A stretch of 64,000 nt of DNA from Alphaproteobacteria bacterium (GTDB lineage: Bacteria > Myxococcota_A > UBA796 > CAJQPC01), in assembly GCA_020632795.1 (NCBI GenBank), contig JACKEV010000011.1:503530-567529 (forward strand), in the 5' to 3' direction. Below the pieces are notes generated by a model, which ran no database searches, was not told the origin of the DNA, and saw nothing but the letters and a program-made list of their open reading frames with translations. This document shows positions 1-8,928 of this stretch, piece after piece; positions within the stretch are counted from its first letter, which is position 1; each line of letters begins with the position of its first letter. The translations under genes were made by a program, and so were the position numbers.

Positions 1-293
1 TTGGTCTTGTTCGGCTCGCCACTGACCCTTCTCGACGCCAGCCATCTTGCGGAGCAGCGCGGACGCGGGAGGGGCGCTTGGTCTTGAAGATGAAGGTGCG
101 GTCGGAGTACACGGTGATCTCGACCGGAATCGGCAGGCGTCGGCGGCCATCGCCTGGGTCCGCGCGTTGAACTCCTTGCAGAACATCTGGATGTTCACGC
201 CAGCCTGGCCCAGCGCGGGGCCGACCGGGGGCGCGGGTTGGCCCGCCCGGCGACGATCTGCAGCTTGATCTGGTTGACGACTTTCTTCGCCAT
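1..293 (-). pseudogene. rplK: 50S ribosomal protein L11 (partial; frameshifted, probably by sequencing error)
   Basis: The reading begins at ATG 293 with MAKKVVNQIKLQIVAGRANP, the highly conserved L11 N-terminus. It then jumps frames: the PAPPVGPALGQAGVNIQMF segment is in another frame, and the FIFKTK and ASALLRKMAGVEKG segments need further shifts. Only about 97 of the usual roughly 141 residues lie in the window. L11 is the stalk-base ribosomal protein that binds 23S rRNA near the GTPase centre. It follows nusG in the usual secE-nusG-rplK order. The breaks match those in the three neighbouring essential genes, so I read them as consensus errors, not true decay. Confidence 0.9.
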
Positions 294-358
294 GAGATGC
301 TCGCTCCTGGGCCCTGCGCGCCCGGGCTCCAGGCCTCACGAGCTCCCACGAAGGGGGC

Positions 359-901
359 TCAGCTGAGCTTTTCGACCTGGGTGAAGTCCAGCTCGACGCT
401 GGTCGGACGACCGAAGATGGTCACCATGACGCGGAGCTTTCCGCGCGCCTCGTTGACCTCTTCGACCGTCGCCTTCATGGTGGCGAAGGGCCGTCCATCG
501 GTGACGCGACCTCCTCGCCGCGCTCGAAGTTGAGCTTGGGCCGGGGAGCATTGTCATCGCCCTGGTCCATCTGACAGGTGATGCGCGCGACCCTCGCAGG
601 GGGCAGCGGAGGCGGGTTGCGGGCGTTGCCCACGAAGCCGGTGATCGCGGGGGTGTTCGGACGACGTGCCAGGTCTCGTTGTCCAGGTGCATGTTCACGA
701 GGATGTAGCCGGGGAAGAACTTCCGGGTGACGTTGCGCTTCTGGCCGCCGCGCACCTCGACGACCTGCTCAGTGGGGACAAGCACGTCGCCGAAGCGGTC
801 CTCACACCCGAGGGCCATCACCTTGATGCGCTCCTCGAGCGACTGCTTGGCCTTGTTCTCAACCCGGAGTACGTGTGGACGACGTACCACTGCATGGCCA
901 T
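359..901 (-). pseudogene. nusG: transcription termination/antitermination factor NusG (frameshifted consensus)
   Basis: Start ATG 901 gives MAMQWYVVHTYSG. A missing base then shifts the frame before ENKAKQSLEERIKVM, and the NGN domain continues with the segments LVPTEQVVEVRGGQKRNV and FFPGYILVNMHLDNETWHVV. More shifts follow before the KOW-like tail, which ends VEKLS and a TGA at 359-361. NusG binds RNA polymerase and links it to Rho or to the ribosome. The order secE-nusG-rplK on this strand is the usual one. At least three indels are needed to restore one frame, and these are almost certainly sequencing or assembly errors. Confidence 0.9.
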
Positions 902-949
902 GGGGAAGGACTCCTTGAAGCGTCCGGCGACAGGCTGGCGTGCGGCGTC

Positions 950-1336
950 TCAGCCCGCGTTGAAGAGGAAGATGTTGGTGACGCGGGCCCAGACGAAGTC
1001 GAAGAGCGCGAGCGAAGCCGGAGAAGATGAGGGTCGAGACGATGACGATCACCGAGGAGTTGAGGTCTCCTCGCGGTCCGGCCAGGTGACCTTGGCCAGC
1101 TCGCCGATGGCCTCATCGGTGTAGCGGACCGCCGGAGCGGTTCCGGAACAGGATGAAGAAGGTCAGGAAGGCACGCGACGATGGCGATGAGCGAGGACAG
1201 GGGAACAAGCCGAGCGATCATCGAGGTCGGCTGCCCGGCGATCACCAGGATGGCTGATGGCGGCGCTGCGGAACGTCAACCCGGCGGCGAACGCGATGCC
1301 GAGGAAGGTGAGGACGATGAAGCGCTGGTTGGCCAA
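950..1336 (-). pseudogene. secE: preprotein translocase subunit SecE (frameshifted consensus)
   Basis: The C-terminal half reads RYTDEAIGELAKVTWPDREET, then after a shift NSSVIVIVSTLIFSGF, and ends with ALFDFVWARVTNIFLFNAG and TGA (950-952). This is the conserved SecE amphipathic helix followed by its core membrane helix. One or two further hydrophobic segments lie upstream (around QRFIVLTFLGIAFAAG), as in longer SecE variants. The start is uncertain: I give a TTG at 1336, but indels prevent a firm choice. SecE clamps SecY in the translocon. It lies between tuf and nusG. Confidence 0.8.
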
Positions 1337-1456
1337 GAGGCACCTGAGGTGCTGTGAGGTTGACCGGATTCGGCCAAGCTAAGCACCGCCCTGGCTGAAG
1401 CCAAGCCGTTGCCGCTTACCCTGTCTCAGGTTGAGCAGCAAACCTGAACCGACGAA

Positions 1457-1480
1457 TCCCCGGGCGAGGCCGCCCGGGGA
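1457..1480 (-). terminator. strong hairpin downstream of tufB
   Basis: A perfect 10-bp inverted repeat (TCCCCGGGCG, loop aggc, CGCCCGGGGA) starts 44 bases past the tuf stop codon. On the transcribed strand only a short T-containing stretch follows, so it may act as an imperfect intrinsic terminator or as an RNA-end stabiliser between tuf and secE. Confidence 0.65.
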
Positions 1481-1523
1481 CCTTCGGTGGAGAGCGGCCA
1501 ACAGGCAGCCGCGCCCTGCTTAG

Positions 1524-2721
<1,198 letters not shown>

Positions 2722-2794
2722 CTGCGTGGACCTCCGAACAAGAGGACCCCGACCACGTGGTCGGGATCGACGGATCCTGGGACGTGTAAGGGAA

Positions 2795-2869
2795 TGGAGC
2801 CGATGATGGGATTTGAACCCATGACCTCCTCCTTACCAAGGAGGTGCTCTGCCCCTGAGCTACATCGGC
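2795..2869 (-). tRNA. thrT: tRNA-Thr(GGU)
   Basis: The minus strand folds as a cloverleaf with acceptor GCCGATG/CATCGGC, anticodon stem CTCCT/AGGAG around the anticodon GGT, and T-loop GGTTCAAATCC. Discriminator T is followed by an encoded CCA. It is the last tRNA before tuf. Confidence 0.96.
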
Positions 2870-2877
2870 TTGAAGAG

Positions 2878-2950
2878 AGCGGGAAACGGGGCTCGAACCC
2901 GCGACCCTCAGCTTGGAAGGCTGATGCTCTACCAACTGAGCTATTCCCGC
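2878..2950 (-). tRNA. glyT: tRNA-Gly(UCC)
   Basis: A cloverleaf with acceptor GCGGGAA/TTCCCGC, anticodon TCC in the loop CTTCCAA, and T-arm GGGTTCGAGCC. The CCA end is not encoded (the sequence after the discriminator is CTC). Confidence 0.96.
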
Positions 2951-2992
2951 GTGTACTCTCCTCCAGCGTGCGGACACGCTGGAGATGAAGAG

Positions 2993-3075
2993 TGGGGAGT
3001 GGTGGATTCGAACCACCGTAGGCGTACGCCGACGGGTTTACAGCCCGTTCCCTTTGGCCGCTCGGGCAACTCCCC
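2993..3075 (-). tRNA. tyrU: tRNA-Tyr(GUA)
   Basis: A class II tRNA with a long variable arm (GTCGGCGTACGCCTAC region), acceptor GGGGAGT/ACTCCCC, and anticodon GTA in CTGTAAA. The CCA end is not encoded. Confidence 0.96.
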
Positions 3076-3113
3076 TGGACACAACTCTGCAAAGAACATG
3101 CTGGCGTGGCCCT

Positions 3114-3189
3114 TGGAGCTGGCGGTGGGACTCGAACCCGCAACCTGCGGTTTACAAAACCGCTGCTCTGCCAGTTGAGCTACGCCAGC
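3114..3189 (-). tRNA. thrU: tRNA-Thr(UGU)
   Basis: A cloverleaf with acceptor GCTGGCG/CGCCAGC, anticodon TGT in TTTGTAA, T-arm GGGTTCGAGTCC, discriminator T and an encoded CCA. It is the first gene of the tRNA-tuf transcription unit. Confidence 0.96.
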
Positions 3190-3239
3190 CCATCAAGGCC
3201 CCTGTCGGACGTCGGGGACGCTCCGACAAGGTGGCGGCC

Positions 3240-3268
3240 AACTTAGTCCTTCGCCCTGAGGGTGTCAA
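3240..3268 (-). promoter_or_regulatory. sigma-70-type promoter of the thrU-tyrU-glyT-thrT-tuf operon
   Basis: On the minus strand a perfect -35 box TTGACA (3268-3263) is followed after exactly 17 bases by TAAGTT (3245-3240), a partial -10 match. The predicted start near 3233 lies about 45 bases before the first tRNA. A short inverted repeat (GTCGGA...TCCGAC) lies in the leader. There is no competing promoter this good in the interval. Confidence 0.7.
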
Positions 3269-3286
3269 GGCGCCCGCTGCGGGTGC

Positions 3287-4378
3287 TCAGCCGGCCTCCT
3301 CGGCGGGGGCCGAGGGCTGCGTGAACAGGGCGTCGGGGAGGTGCTGCTCGATGGCCAGCTCTCGCACCCGCAGGGCCTCGATCTGCTCGCCGTCCCGCTC
3401 CATGATCGCCTCAAAAGGCACCACCAGCCCGGTGTCCAGCTCGCGCCAGTCCCGGTATCGATACCGCACCACGCCGGCGTCGTTGGTGTAGGAGACCTCG
3501 GCCGGCCGCCAGTCCTCGGCGGACACCACGACGCTGAGGGTGCCGCCGGCCTCGGGGCCGGTGTGCTCCAGCGCCCAGCAGCGCTCGCCGTCCACCTCGA
3601 TCGCCCCCACGGTGCGGAGCAGGCCGTGCGCGGGATCCGCCTCGACGAGGCGCGCGAACCGCAGGGGGTAGGCCAGCATCTGCTCCGGCTGCATCGCGCT
3701 GAGGACCTCGACGCTGCGGCCGCGATCGCGAGGGGTCACCACGCCGTCGGCGAGCAGCCAGGCCTCGCTCTCCGTGATCACGGTGAGGCTGGGCTTGCCG
3801 ACGCCGGTGACGATCTCGACCTGGAGGCGCTGCCGCTCGCCGTCGCGGGCCAGCTCATGGCGGACCACCAGGGGGGCGCCCTCGACCTCCAGCTCCCGCT
3901 CATAGACGAAGCGCAGCGCCGGGGACTCGGCCAGCCGGGCCTCACCGCCAGCGAGCCCGCCGACCGCGCGGGCGGCCTTGGCCAGCACCTCGGTCGCTTC
4001 GGGCAGCTCGTCCTTGGCGCCCGGGCCATCGGGCCCGCCGTCGGCGGTGAGGCGGACGCCGGTGCGTCCCTCGCGCCGGTAGACCGCCACGCCACGTCCG
4101 CCCTGGTCGGCGAGCAGGTCCGCCGCCGCCCGCGCGTCGGACTCGTCTTCGAAGCCCTCGACCACGACCACCCAGGTCCAGCCCTCCCCCAGCTCGTAGC
4201 GGCGCACGACGCGGGATTCCCAGCCCTTGGACTCCGCGAGCTGCTGGAGCGCGGTGAGGTCGCCGCGGGCGGAGGCCGGGGGGGTCTCCAGGTAGAAGCC
4301 CTCTGAAGAGGCGGCGAGCGCGACCCCTCCGAGCGCGAGCGCGGCCAGGAGGACGAGGGGGCGCAGGCGTGCGGTCAT
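3287..4378 (-). CDS. exported protein with SPOR-like N-terminal and LolA-like C-terminal region
   Basis: A 363-residue protein with a clear signal peptide (residues 1-22, ending ALAA). Residues 28-105 (WESRVVRRYELGEGWTWVVV, then DARAAADLLADQG) resemble a SPOR-type alpha/beta repeat. The remaining 240 residues are beta-rich, with alternating strands around LEVEGAPLVVRHELARDG and RPAEVSYTNDAGVVRYRY, recalling LolA/LolB-type periplasmic lipid or lipoprotein carriers. No catalytic motif is visible. It is the last gene of a minus-strand run that includes an M50 protease, separated by 24 bases from the gene upstream. The function is unknown; an envelope role is inferred from the signal peptide. Confidence 0.8.
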   Translation of the reverse strand: MTARLRPLVLLAALALGGVALAASSEGFYLETPPASARGDLTALQQLAESKGWESRVVRRYELGEGWTWVVVVEGFEDESDARAAADLLADQGGRGVAVYRREGRTGVRLTADGGPDGPGAKDELPEATEVLAKAARAVGGLAGGEARLAESPALRFVYERELEVEGAPLVVRHELARDGERQRLQVEIVTGVGKPSLTVITESEAWLLADGVVTPRDRGRSVEVLSAMQPEQMLAYPLRFARLVEADPAHGLLRTVGAIEVDGERCWALEHTGPEAGGTLSVVVSAEDWRPAEVSYTNDAGVVRYRYRDWRELDTGLVVPFEAIMERDGEQIEALRVRELAIEQHLPDALFTQPSAPAEEAG

Positions 4379-4402
4379 CGAACCTCCGGGTGTTGAAGCG
4401 CC

Positions 4403-4900
4403 CTATCGCGGCGCCGGGTCGGGGTCCAGGGGCGCTGGCTCGACGTCGAGCAGGGCGGTCCGGTCGTCGATCTCCGCCCGGCAGCCCTCGGGGAGGCTTC
4501 TCCGCCCCCGGGCGTCCTCCAGGGCGGACAGGGCGTCAGCCCGGCTCTGCAGGCGCAGGACGTCGAGGGCGGCGAGGCAGGCGAGGGTCGCCTCGGAGGC
4601 TTCGGGCGTCCGCTCGGCGAGGTCCAGCAGCATCGGGACGCCGCGGAGATCCTCGCTCATGACGAGGGCGCGGATCGCCGAGCGTCGGCCGGGGGCCTCC
4701 CCCTCGGTCAGCACCGAGCGCAGGAACGCGAGGTCCTGCGGTTGGAGGTGGTTGAGGTCCATCACCGGCCCCGTGTCCGCCTCGGGGGCGGGCGCCTCCC
4801 GAGGGGGCGGCGCCACCTCGCGCCAGGCGAGCGCGCTCACCGCCGCCAGCCCGATGACGCCGACCATCGCCACCACGCCGACGCGCCAGGGGGCGCTCAA
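4403..4900 (-). CDS. small membrane-anchored protein with HEAT-like helices
   Basis: I start this at TTG 4900, which overlaps the stop of the M50 gene (TTGA), because the only upstream in-frame ATG lies deep inside that gene. The 165-residue product has one N-terminal membrane helix (VGVVAMVGVIGLAAVSALAW), a Pro-rich linker, then about 100 residues of paired helices (SAIRALVMSEDLRGVPMLL and onwards) that look like degenerate HEAT repeats. The tight coupling to the protease suggests a partner or adaptor, but this is inference. Confidence 0.7.
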   Translation of the reverse strand: MSAPWRVGVVAMVGVIGLAAVSALAWREVAPPPREAPAPEADTGPVMDLNHLQPQDLAFLRSVLTEGEAPGRRSAIRALVMSEDLRGVPMLLDLAERTPEASEATLACLAALDVLRLQSRADALSALEDARGRRSLPEGCRAEIDDRTALLDVEPAPLDPDPAPR

Positions 4901-5952
4901 GGAGCGGGCTCCGCGGGCGCCGGGCCCGCCCCGGGGGTCGCGGCCTCGGCCGGCGCGGCCGGCATCGAGTCCATCTCCACCGGCGCGGGCATGAAGGTCA
5001 GCGCGAAGAGGACCAGGACCACGCCAGCGATGGTCCGGGCGCGGGGGGTCAGGGGGGGGTGCTCGGGGACGTCCAGATTCCTCCAGGCTCCCAGCCGCCA
5101 CAACAGCACCGCCCAGAATGCCCATCCCAGCCAGAGCATGCTGCCCCCGATCAGCACCACCACCAGCAACACGCGAGAGAGCCTTGAAGCCACCTTGGGG
5201 GCCACCGCCGTCAGAACATGGCCCCCGTCAAGTTGCCCGATGGGCACAAGGTTGATGGCCGTGAGCAGGCAGCCCACCCACCCGGCCAACGCCAGAGGGC
5301 TCAGAGTGTCGAAGCGTCCCGGCGGCGCCCCCAGGATCAAGGTACCCAAGAGGTCCATGATGGGCGGATTGTTGAAGATCGCCACAGGCACATGGCCCTC
5401 GGGGACCGGAGTCGCGAACCACGCCAGCAGGTCACCTATGGGACCCCATGAGAGCACCCGGTCGATCGCATGAAGCACCGTCAGCAACACACCGGGTATT
5501 TCGGTATCCATGAGCCCGGCTGCCGGGTCGATGGACTGCGGAGGCAAAGTGTCAGGCAGACCGATGGCCATGACGATGATGGCCACCACGGCACCCGCTA
5601 TCGGGCCCGCCGCACCCATCTCCAGCAGGCCCGTGCGACTCCGGGGCAGGGAGCGCAGCCGGATGATCGCCCCAAAAGTACCGAAAGCAAAAGGAAACGG
5701 GATGAAGTAGGGCAGGCTCAGGGCGAAGCCATGGCGTCGCGCGACCACGTAGTGGCCCAGCTCGTGGGCGAGCAGGATCGACATCAATCCAGCGGCGAAG
5801 AGTGCCGATTGCCGGGTGGTCTCCGGGTCACCGAGGGGCCGGCCGTTGGACCAGAACCAGCCGTAGGTGAAGAAGACGCAGACCAGGGTCGCCAGGAACA
5901 ACCCGACAGAGGTCAGAATCTCAACAGGGGTGGCGGGGGGCGGCGACTCCAC
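4897..5952 (-). CDS. M50 (site-2-protease-like) intramembrane metalloprotease
   Basis: A 351-residue polytopic protein. The zinc motif HELGH lies in the membrane segment following SILLA, and the second metal-ligand motif NLVPIGQLDGGH lies near residue 240, the two hallmarks of the M50 family. Five to seven hydrophobic segments are visible. The family cleaves transmembrane substrates such as anti-sigma factors or leader peptides; the substrate here is unknown. No PDZ domain is visible between the two motifs, so it resembles the short SpoIVFB/Rip3-like type rather than RseP. The C-terminus is a Pro/Ala-rich tail. Confidence 0.92.
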   Translation of the reverse strand: MESPPPATPVEILTSVGLFLATLVCVFFTYGWFWSNGRPLGDPETTRQSALFAAGLMSILLAHELGHYVVARRHGFALSLPYFIPFPFAFGTFGAIIRLRSLPRSRTGLLEMGAAGPIAGAVVAIIVMAIGLPDTLPPQSIDPAAGLMDTEIPGVLLTVLHAIDRVLSWGPIGDLLAWFATPVPEGHVPVAIFNNPPIMDLLGTLILGAPPGRFDTLSPLALAGWVGCLLTAINLVPIGQLDGGHVLTAVAPKVASRLSRVLLVVVLIGGSMLWLGWAFWAVLLWRLGAWRNLDVPEHPPLTPRARTIAGVVLVLFALTFMPAPVEMDSMPAAPAEAATPGAGPAPAEPAP

Positions 5953-5975
5953 CGCTCCCCTTTAGCCGATCGCGC

Positions 5976-8768
5976 TCAGTTGAGCTGCTTGAACGACAGC
6001 TCGTAGGGCCCCTCCTGCTCGCCGCCGGAGACCACCACGATGTAGCGGTTGCCGCCGAGCAGGGTGACCACCAGGAGGGCCTCCTCGCCGGCCTCGCCGC
6101 TCTGCCCGCCGACGTTGTAGACCACCGAGAAGCTGGGGAGGTCGTCCTCATCGACGCTGTCGATGTCGATCCAGTCGGTGGTGTAGTAGTCCGAGGGCAG
6201 CGTGCCGCCGTTGTCCTGGCACTGCTCGACGAGCACCTGCTGGACGAAGTTGGTGGGCGAGGGCTCGTCGGTGTCCGGGACGCCGTCCCGATCCCAGTCG
6301 TCCGCGCAGTCCAGCGGGCCGACGTAGACGCCGCAGGGGTCGAAGCCGCTGTCCAGCTCGTCGCCGGTGGCGGACTCGAACGGCGTGGTCAGCAGGAAGA
6401 CCTGATCGAACACGTAGTCGATCATCAGGTTGGGGTACTCCCAGTCGTTGGTCGACGTGGAGCAGGTCCTGGAGTTGGTGGAGGCCACGGTGGGCGTGGG
6501 CAGGTCGTCCTCTTCCACGATGGCGATCCAGGGGTTCTCCGGGCCGACCTGACCGCTGGTGTTGATGAACTTACGGTCCAGCCAGATCGCGACCTGGATG
6601 ACCTGGTTGGTCGCGCGGTCGGTGAGGTCGAGCAGCCAGCGGTCGGTGTCAGCCACCGAGGCGCCGGTGGTCTCGGACTCCTCCTCCTCGGCGCCAGCGA
6701 GGACGCGGGTGGTGGCGTTCGGCCCGATGTCGCCGAAGGCGTAGATCTCGCTGCCGTCCGAGGGCAGCGAGGGCAGCACCACCGCGTTCACGTCCAGCGG
6801 GGAGTAGATGTCGTCCACCGCGTTGTCGATGCGGGTGGGGTCGATCCAGCGCACCACCGCGCCGAAGAAGCCGCCGTCATCGGAGTTGACGTTGCTCTGG
6901 ATCTCCAGGGCGGCGGCCTCATACTCCAACCGGGTCAGGCGCACGGTGTGGGCGCCGTAGCCGCCCGCGCCGTAGCCGTAGAACTCCAGGCCGGGCACGT
7001 AGGTGTGGAAGTCCGGGCCGTTGGCGACGACCCGCTGGGTGGTGTTCTCGGAGGGCGAGGCCGTGGTGCCGCCCTCGATCCACTGGTTGACCCCGCGCAC
7101 GTTGAAGCCGCGCTGGTGGCCGTTGGCGCCATAGAAGATGCCCGCGGCGGGGGTGGTCGGCGCGGTGGTCGGCGCGGTGATGGTCCCGGCGACGTCGTAC
7201 TGGGGGAAGTCGTTGGGGTCGACCAGCTCAACGCCGGAGCTGTCGGTCACGCCCGTGGCCAGCAGGGCGACCTGCCACCGGCGGACCAGGTCCTCCATCT
7301 CGGAGCCGGTGACGTCCTCGATGTTGTCGACGCCGACGTACTCGGTCTGGGCGAGCTGGGCGAGGAAGTCGGTGCCCATGTTGTCCACCAGCCAGCGCCC
7401 GTACAGGTACTGGGCCCCGCGGGAGTCCGCCGAGAAGATGGAGTTCTCGTCGAAGCTGGTGAGGGTGTAGAGGTAGGGCGCGTCGAGGTAGCGCCAGGCG
7501 TCGGCGTAGTAGACCGCGCCGAAGCCGCAGTAGTCCGCCGCGATCGAGCCCAACACCTCGGTCAGCCAGGTCTCCTCGGGCTGCCCGGCGCTCTCGACCA
7601 CCTCCGAGCCGGAGTCCGTGGGGGCCTCGTACTCCAGGACGTGGGTGTTGTAGAGCACCAGCTTGAGGAAGGACCGCGCGATCTCCGCGGCCAGCTCCAT
7701 CGAGGCGTACTCGGAGACCGTGGTGGTGAAGTACGGGTTGAAGAAGCCGTAGGGATCGGGCGCGAAGACGTAGATGACCTCCTGCTCGTCGGACCCCGGG
7801 TTCGACTGGAAGTTGAACTCGTTGAGGTCGCTGACCGGGTCGGCGTAGGACACCACCTGGGGCCAGTCGTCCTCGTCCTCGCTGGTGAGCGGGATGGTGT
7901 TGAGCAGCGGGGTGATGACGACCGAGACCTTGCCGTCGCCGTTGATGTCGGACTCCTGGCCGAACAGGTCCCGGATGTTGACGATGATGTTGTTGTCGAC
8001 GATGTCGGCGACGGTCTGGAGGTCGCAGTTGTTGAAGCCGTAGGCGTTGTAGCGGGCCGGCTCGTCGATGACGCCGTCGCAGTCGTAGTCCCAGTCGATC
8101 GGGACCTCGTCGTCCACCCAGATGGCCACGTACTCGCCCACCGCCCAGAGCCGGGAGGTGACCGGGGTGATGCTCTCGTCCTGGGTGAAGTGATCGCGGA
8201 CGTTGAACTCCTCGCGCGCGATGCCGATGTCGGTCTGGTCATAGGGCGGCGGCGGCGCGAAGCCCTGGGGCCGATGGCGCTGCGCGAGCCGTTGGCGGAT
8301 GCGCTGGTCGAGGGGGCTCGTGGGGTGCCGGGTGGCCTGCGGCGGGGGCGGCCCGCCGGCCCCGCTGGTGGCCGCCGGGGAGTACAGCAGCCGGAAGCCG
8401 CCGTCGGAGTTCGTGCCGTTGATGGCGATGAGGAAGAAGTCCTGGTCCCGGTTGGAGTCGCCGGAGATGTCGACGAGCGAGACCTCCTCCTCGCCCGGGC
8501 CGATCGGGTAGACGTCGCCCTCATCGTCCAGGTTCGCCGAGGAGCCGCCGCCGGTCTCGCCGGTGTCGTCGGCCGGGCCGGTGTCGTCCGGCGCCGTGTC
8601 GTCCGGCGCCGTGTCGTCGGTGTTGATGGCGGTGTCGTCCGAGGGGCTGCGGTCGGTGACCGGCGCGAAGCCGTCGTCGCCCTTGGAGGTGCATCCGACG
8701 ACCAGCAGCGCGGCGAGGCCGAGCCCGCGGAGCAGGGAGAGCGAGAGCGAAGGGGCGGGGTGCGTCAT
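5976..8768 (-). CDS. large secreted lipoprotein, degenerate M30-like metallopeptidase fold
   Basis: ATG 8768 has AGGA upstream. The 930-residue product has a lipoprotein signal with Cys26 (VVGC), then a long Asp/Thr/Ser-rich linker with repeated DDTAPDDT units. A folded region follows with Ca-binding-like strings (DWDYDCDGVIDE, DINGDGKVSV). The block ASMELAAEIARSFLKLV, followed by EETWLTEVLGSIAADYCG, matches the layout of M30-type peptidases, in which a HEFQH helix precedes TWLNEGL, but both His are missing. The C-terminal 400 residues look like beta-sandwich domains, with another DWDRDGVPDTDE near the end. I infer a surface protein derived from a protease, possibly inactive. Confidence 0.75.
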   Translation of the reverse strand: MTHPAPSLSLSLLRGLGLAALLVVGCTSKGDDGFAPVTDRSPSDDTAINTDDTAPDDTAPDDTGPADDTGETGGGSSANLDDEGDVYPIGPGEEEVSLVDISGDSNRDQDFFLIAINGTNSDGGFRLLYSPAATSGAGGPPPPQATRHPTSPLDQRIRQRLAQRHRPQGFAPPPPYDQTDIGIAREEFNVRDHFTQDESITPVTSRLWAVGEYVAIWVDDEVPIDWDYDCDGVIDEPARYNAYGFNNCDLQTVADIVDNNIIVNIRDLFGQESDINGDGKVSVVITPLLNTIPLTSEDEDDWPQVVSYADPVSDLNEFNFQSNPGSDEQEVIYVFAPDPYGFFNPYFTTTVSEYASMELAAEIARSFLKLVLYNTHVLEYEAPTDSGSEVVESAGQPEETWLTEVLGSIAADYCGFGAVYYADAWRYLDAPYLYTLTSFDENSIFSADSRGAQYLYGRWLVDNMGTDFLAQLAQTEYVGVDNIEDVTGSEMEDLVRRWQVALLATGVTDSSGVELVDPNDFPQYDVAGTITAPTTAPTTPAAGIFYGANGHQRGFNVRGVNQWIEGGTTASPSENTTQRVVANGPDFHTYVPGLEFYGYGAGGYGAHTVRLTRLEYEAAALEIQSNVNSDDGGFFGAVVRWIDPTRIDNAVDDIYSPLDVNAVVLPSLPSDGSEIYAFGDIGPNATTRVLAGAEEEESETTGASVADTDRWLLDLTDRATNQVIQVAIWLDRKFINTSGQVGPENPWIAIVEEDDLPTPTVASTNSRTCSTSTNDWEYPNLMIDYVFDQVFLLTTPFESATGDELDSGFDPCGVYVGPLDCADDWDRDGVPDTDEPSPTNFVQQVLVEQCQDNGGTLPSDYYTTDWIDIDSVDEDDLPSFSVVYNVGGQSGEAGEEALLVVTLLGGNRYIVVVSGGEQEGPYELSFKQLN

Positions 8769-8928
8769 GGCGTGCATCCTGCAGTGAGCGTCATGCAATG
8801 GGCCCGGGGACCCGCAGAGGGGTGCCCTTGGAGCTTCCCGCCCATCATACAACGGGTTGCGCTGGTCGGGAGCCCTCGCCGCTTGACAAGCGGGGAGCGG
8901 TCGCGCACAACACGCCCTCGGAGGCCCC

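Noticed and set aside
8563..8660. Tandem repeat array at the lipoprotein linker
   Set aside because: The repeats (GTGTCGTCCGGCGCC-like) simply encode the DDTAPDDT linker and are too few to call a separate repeat element.
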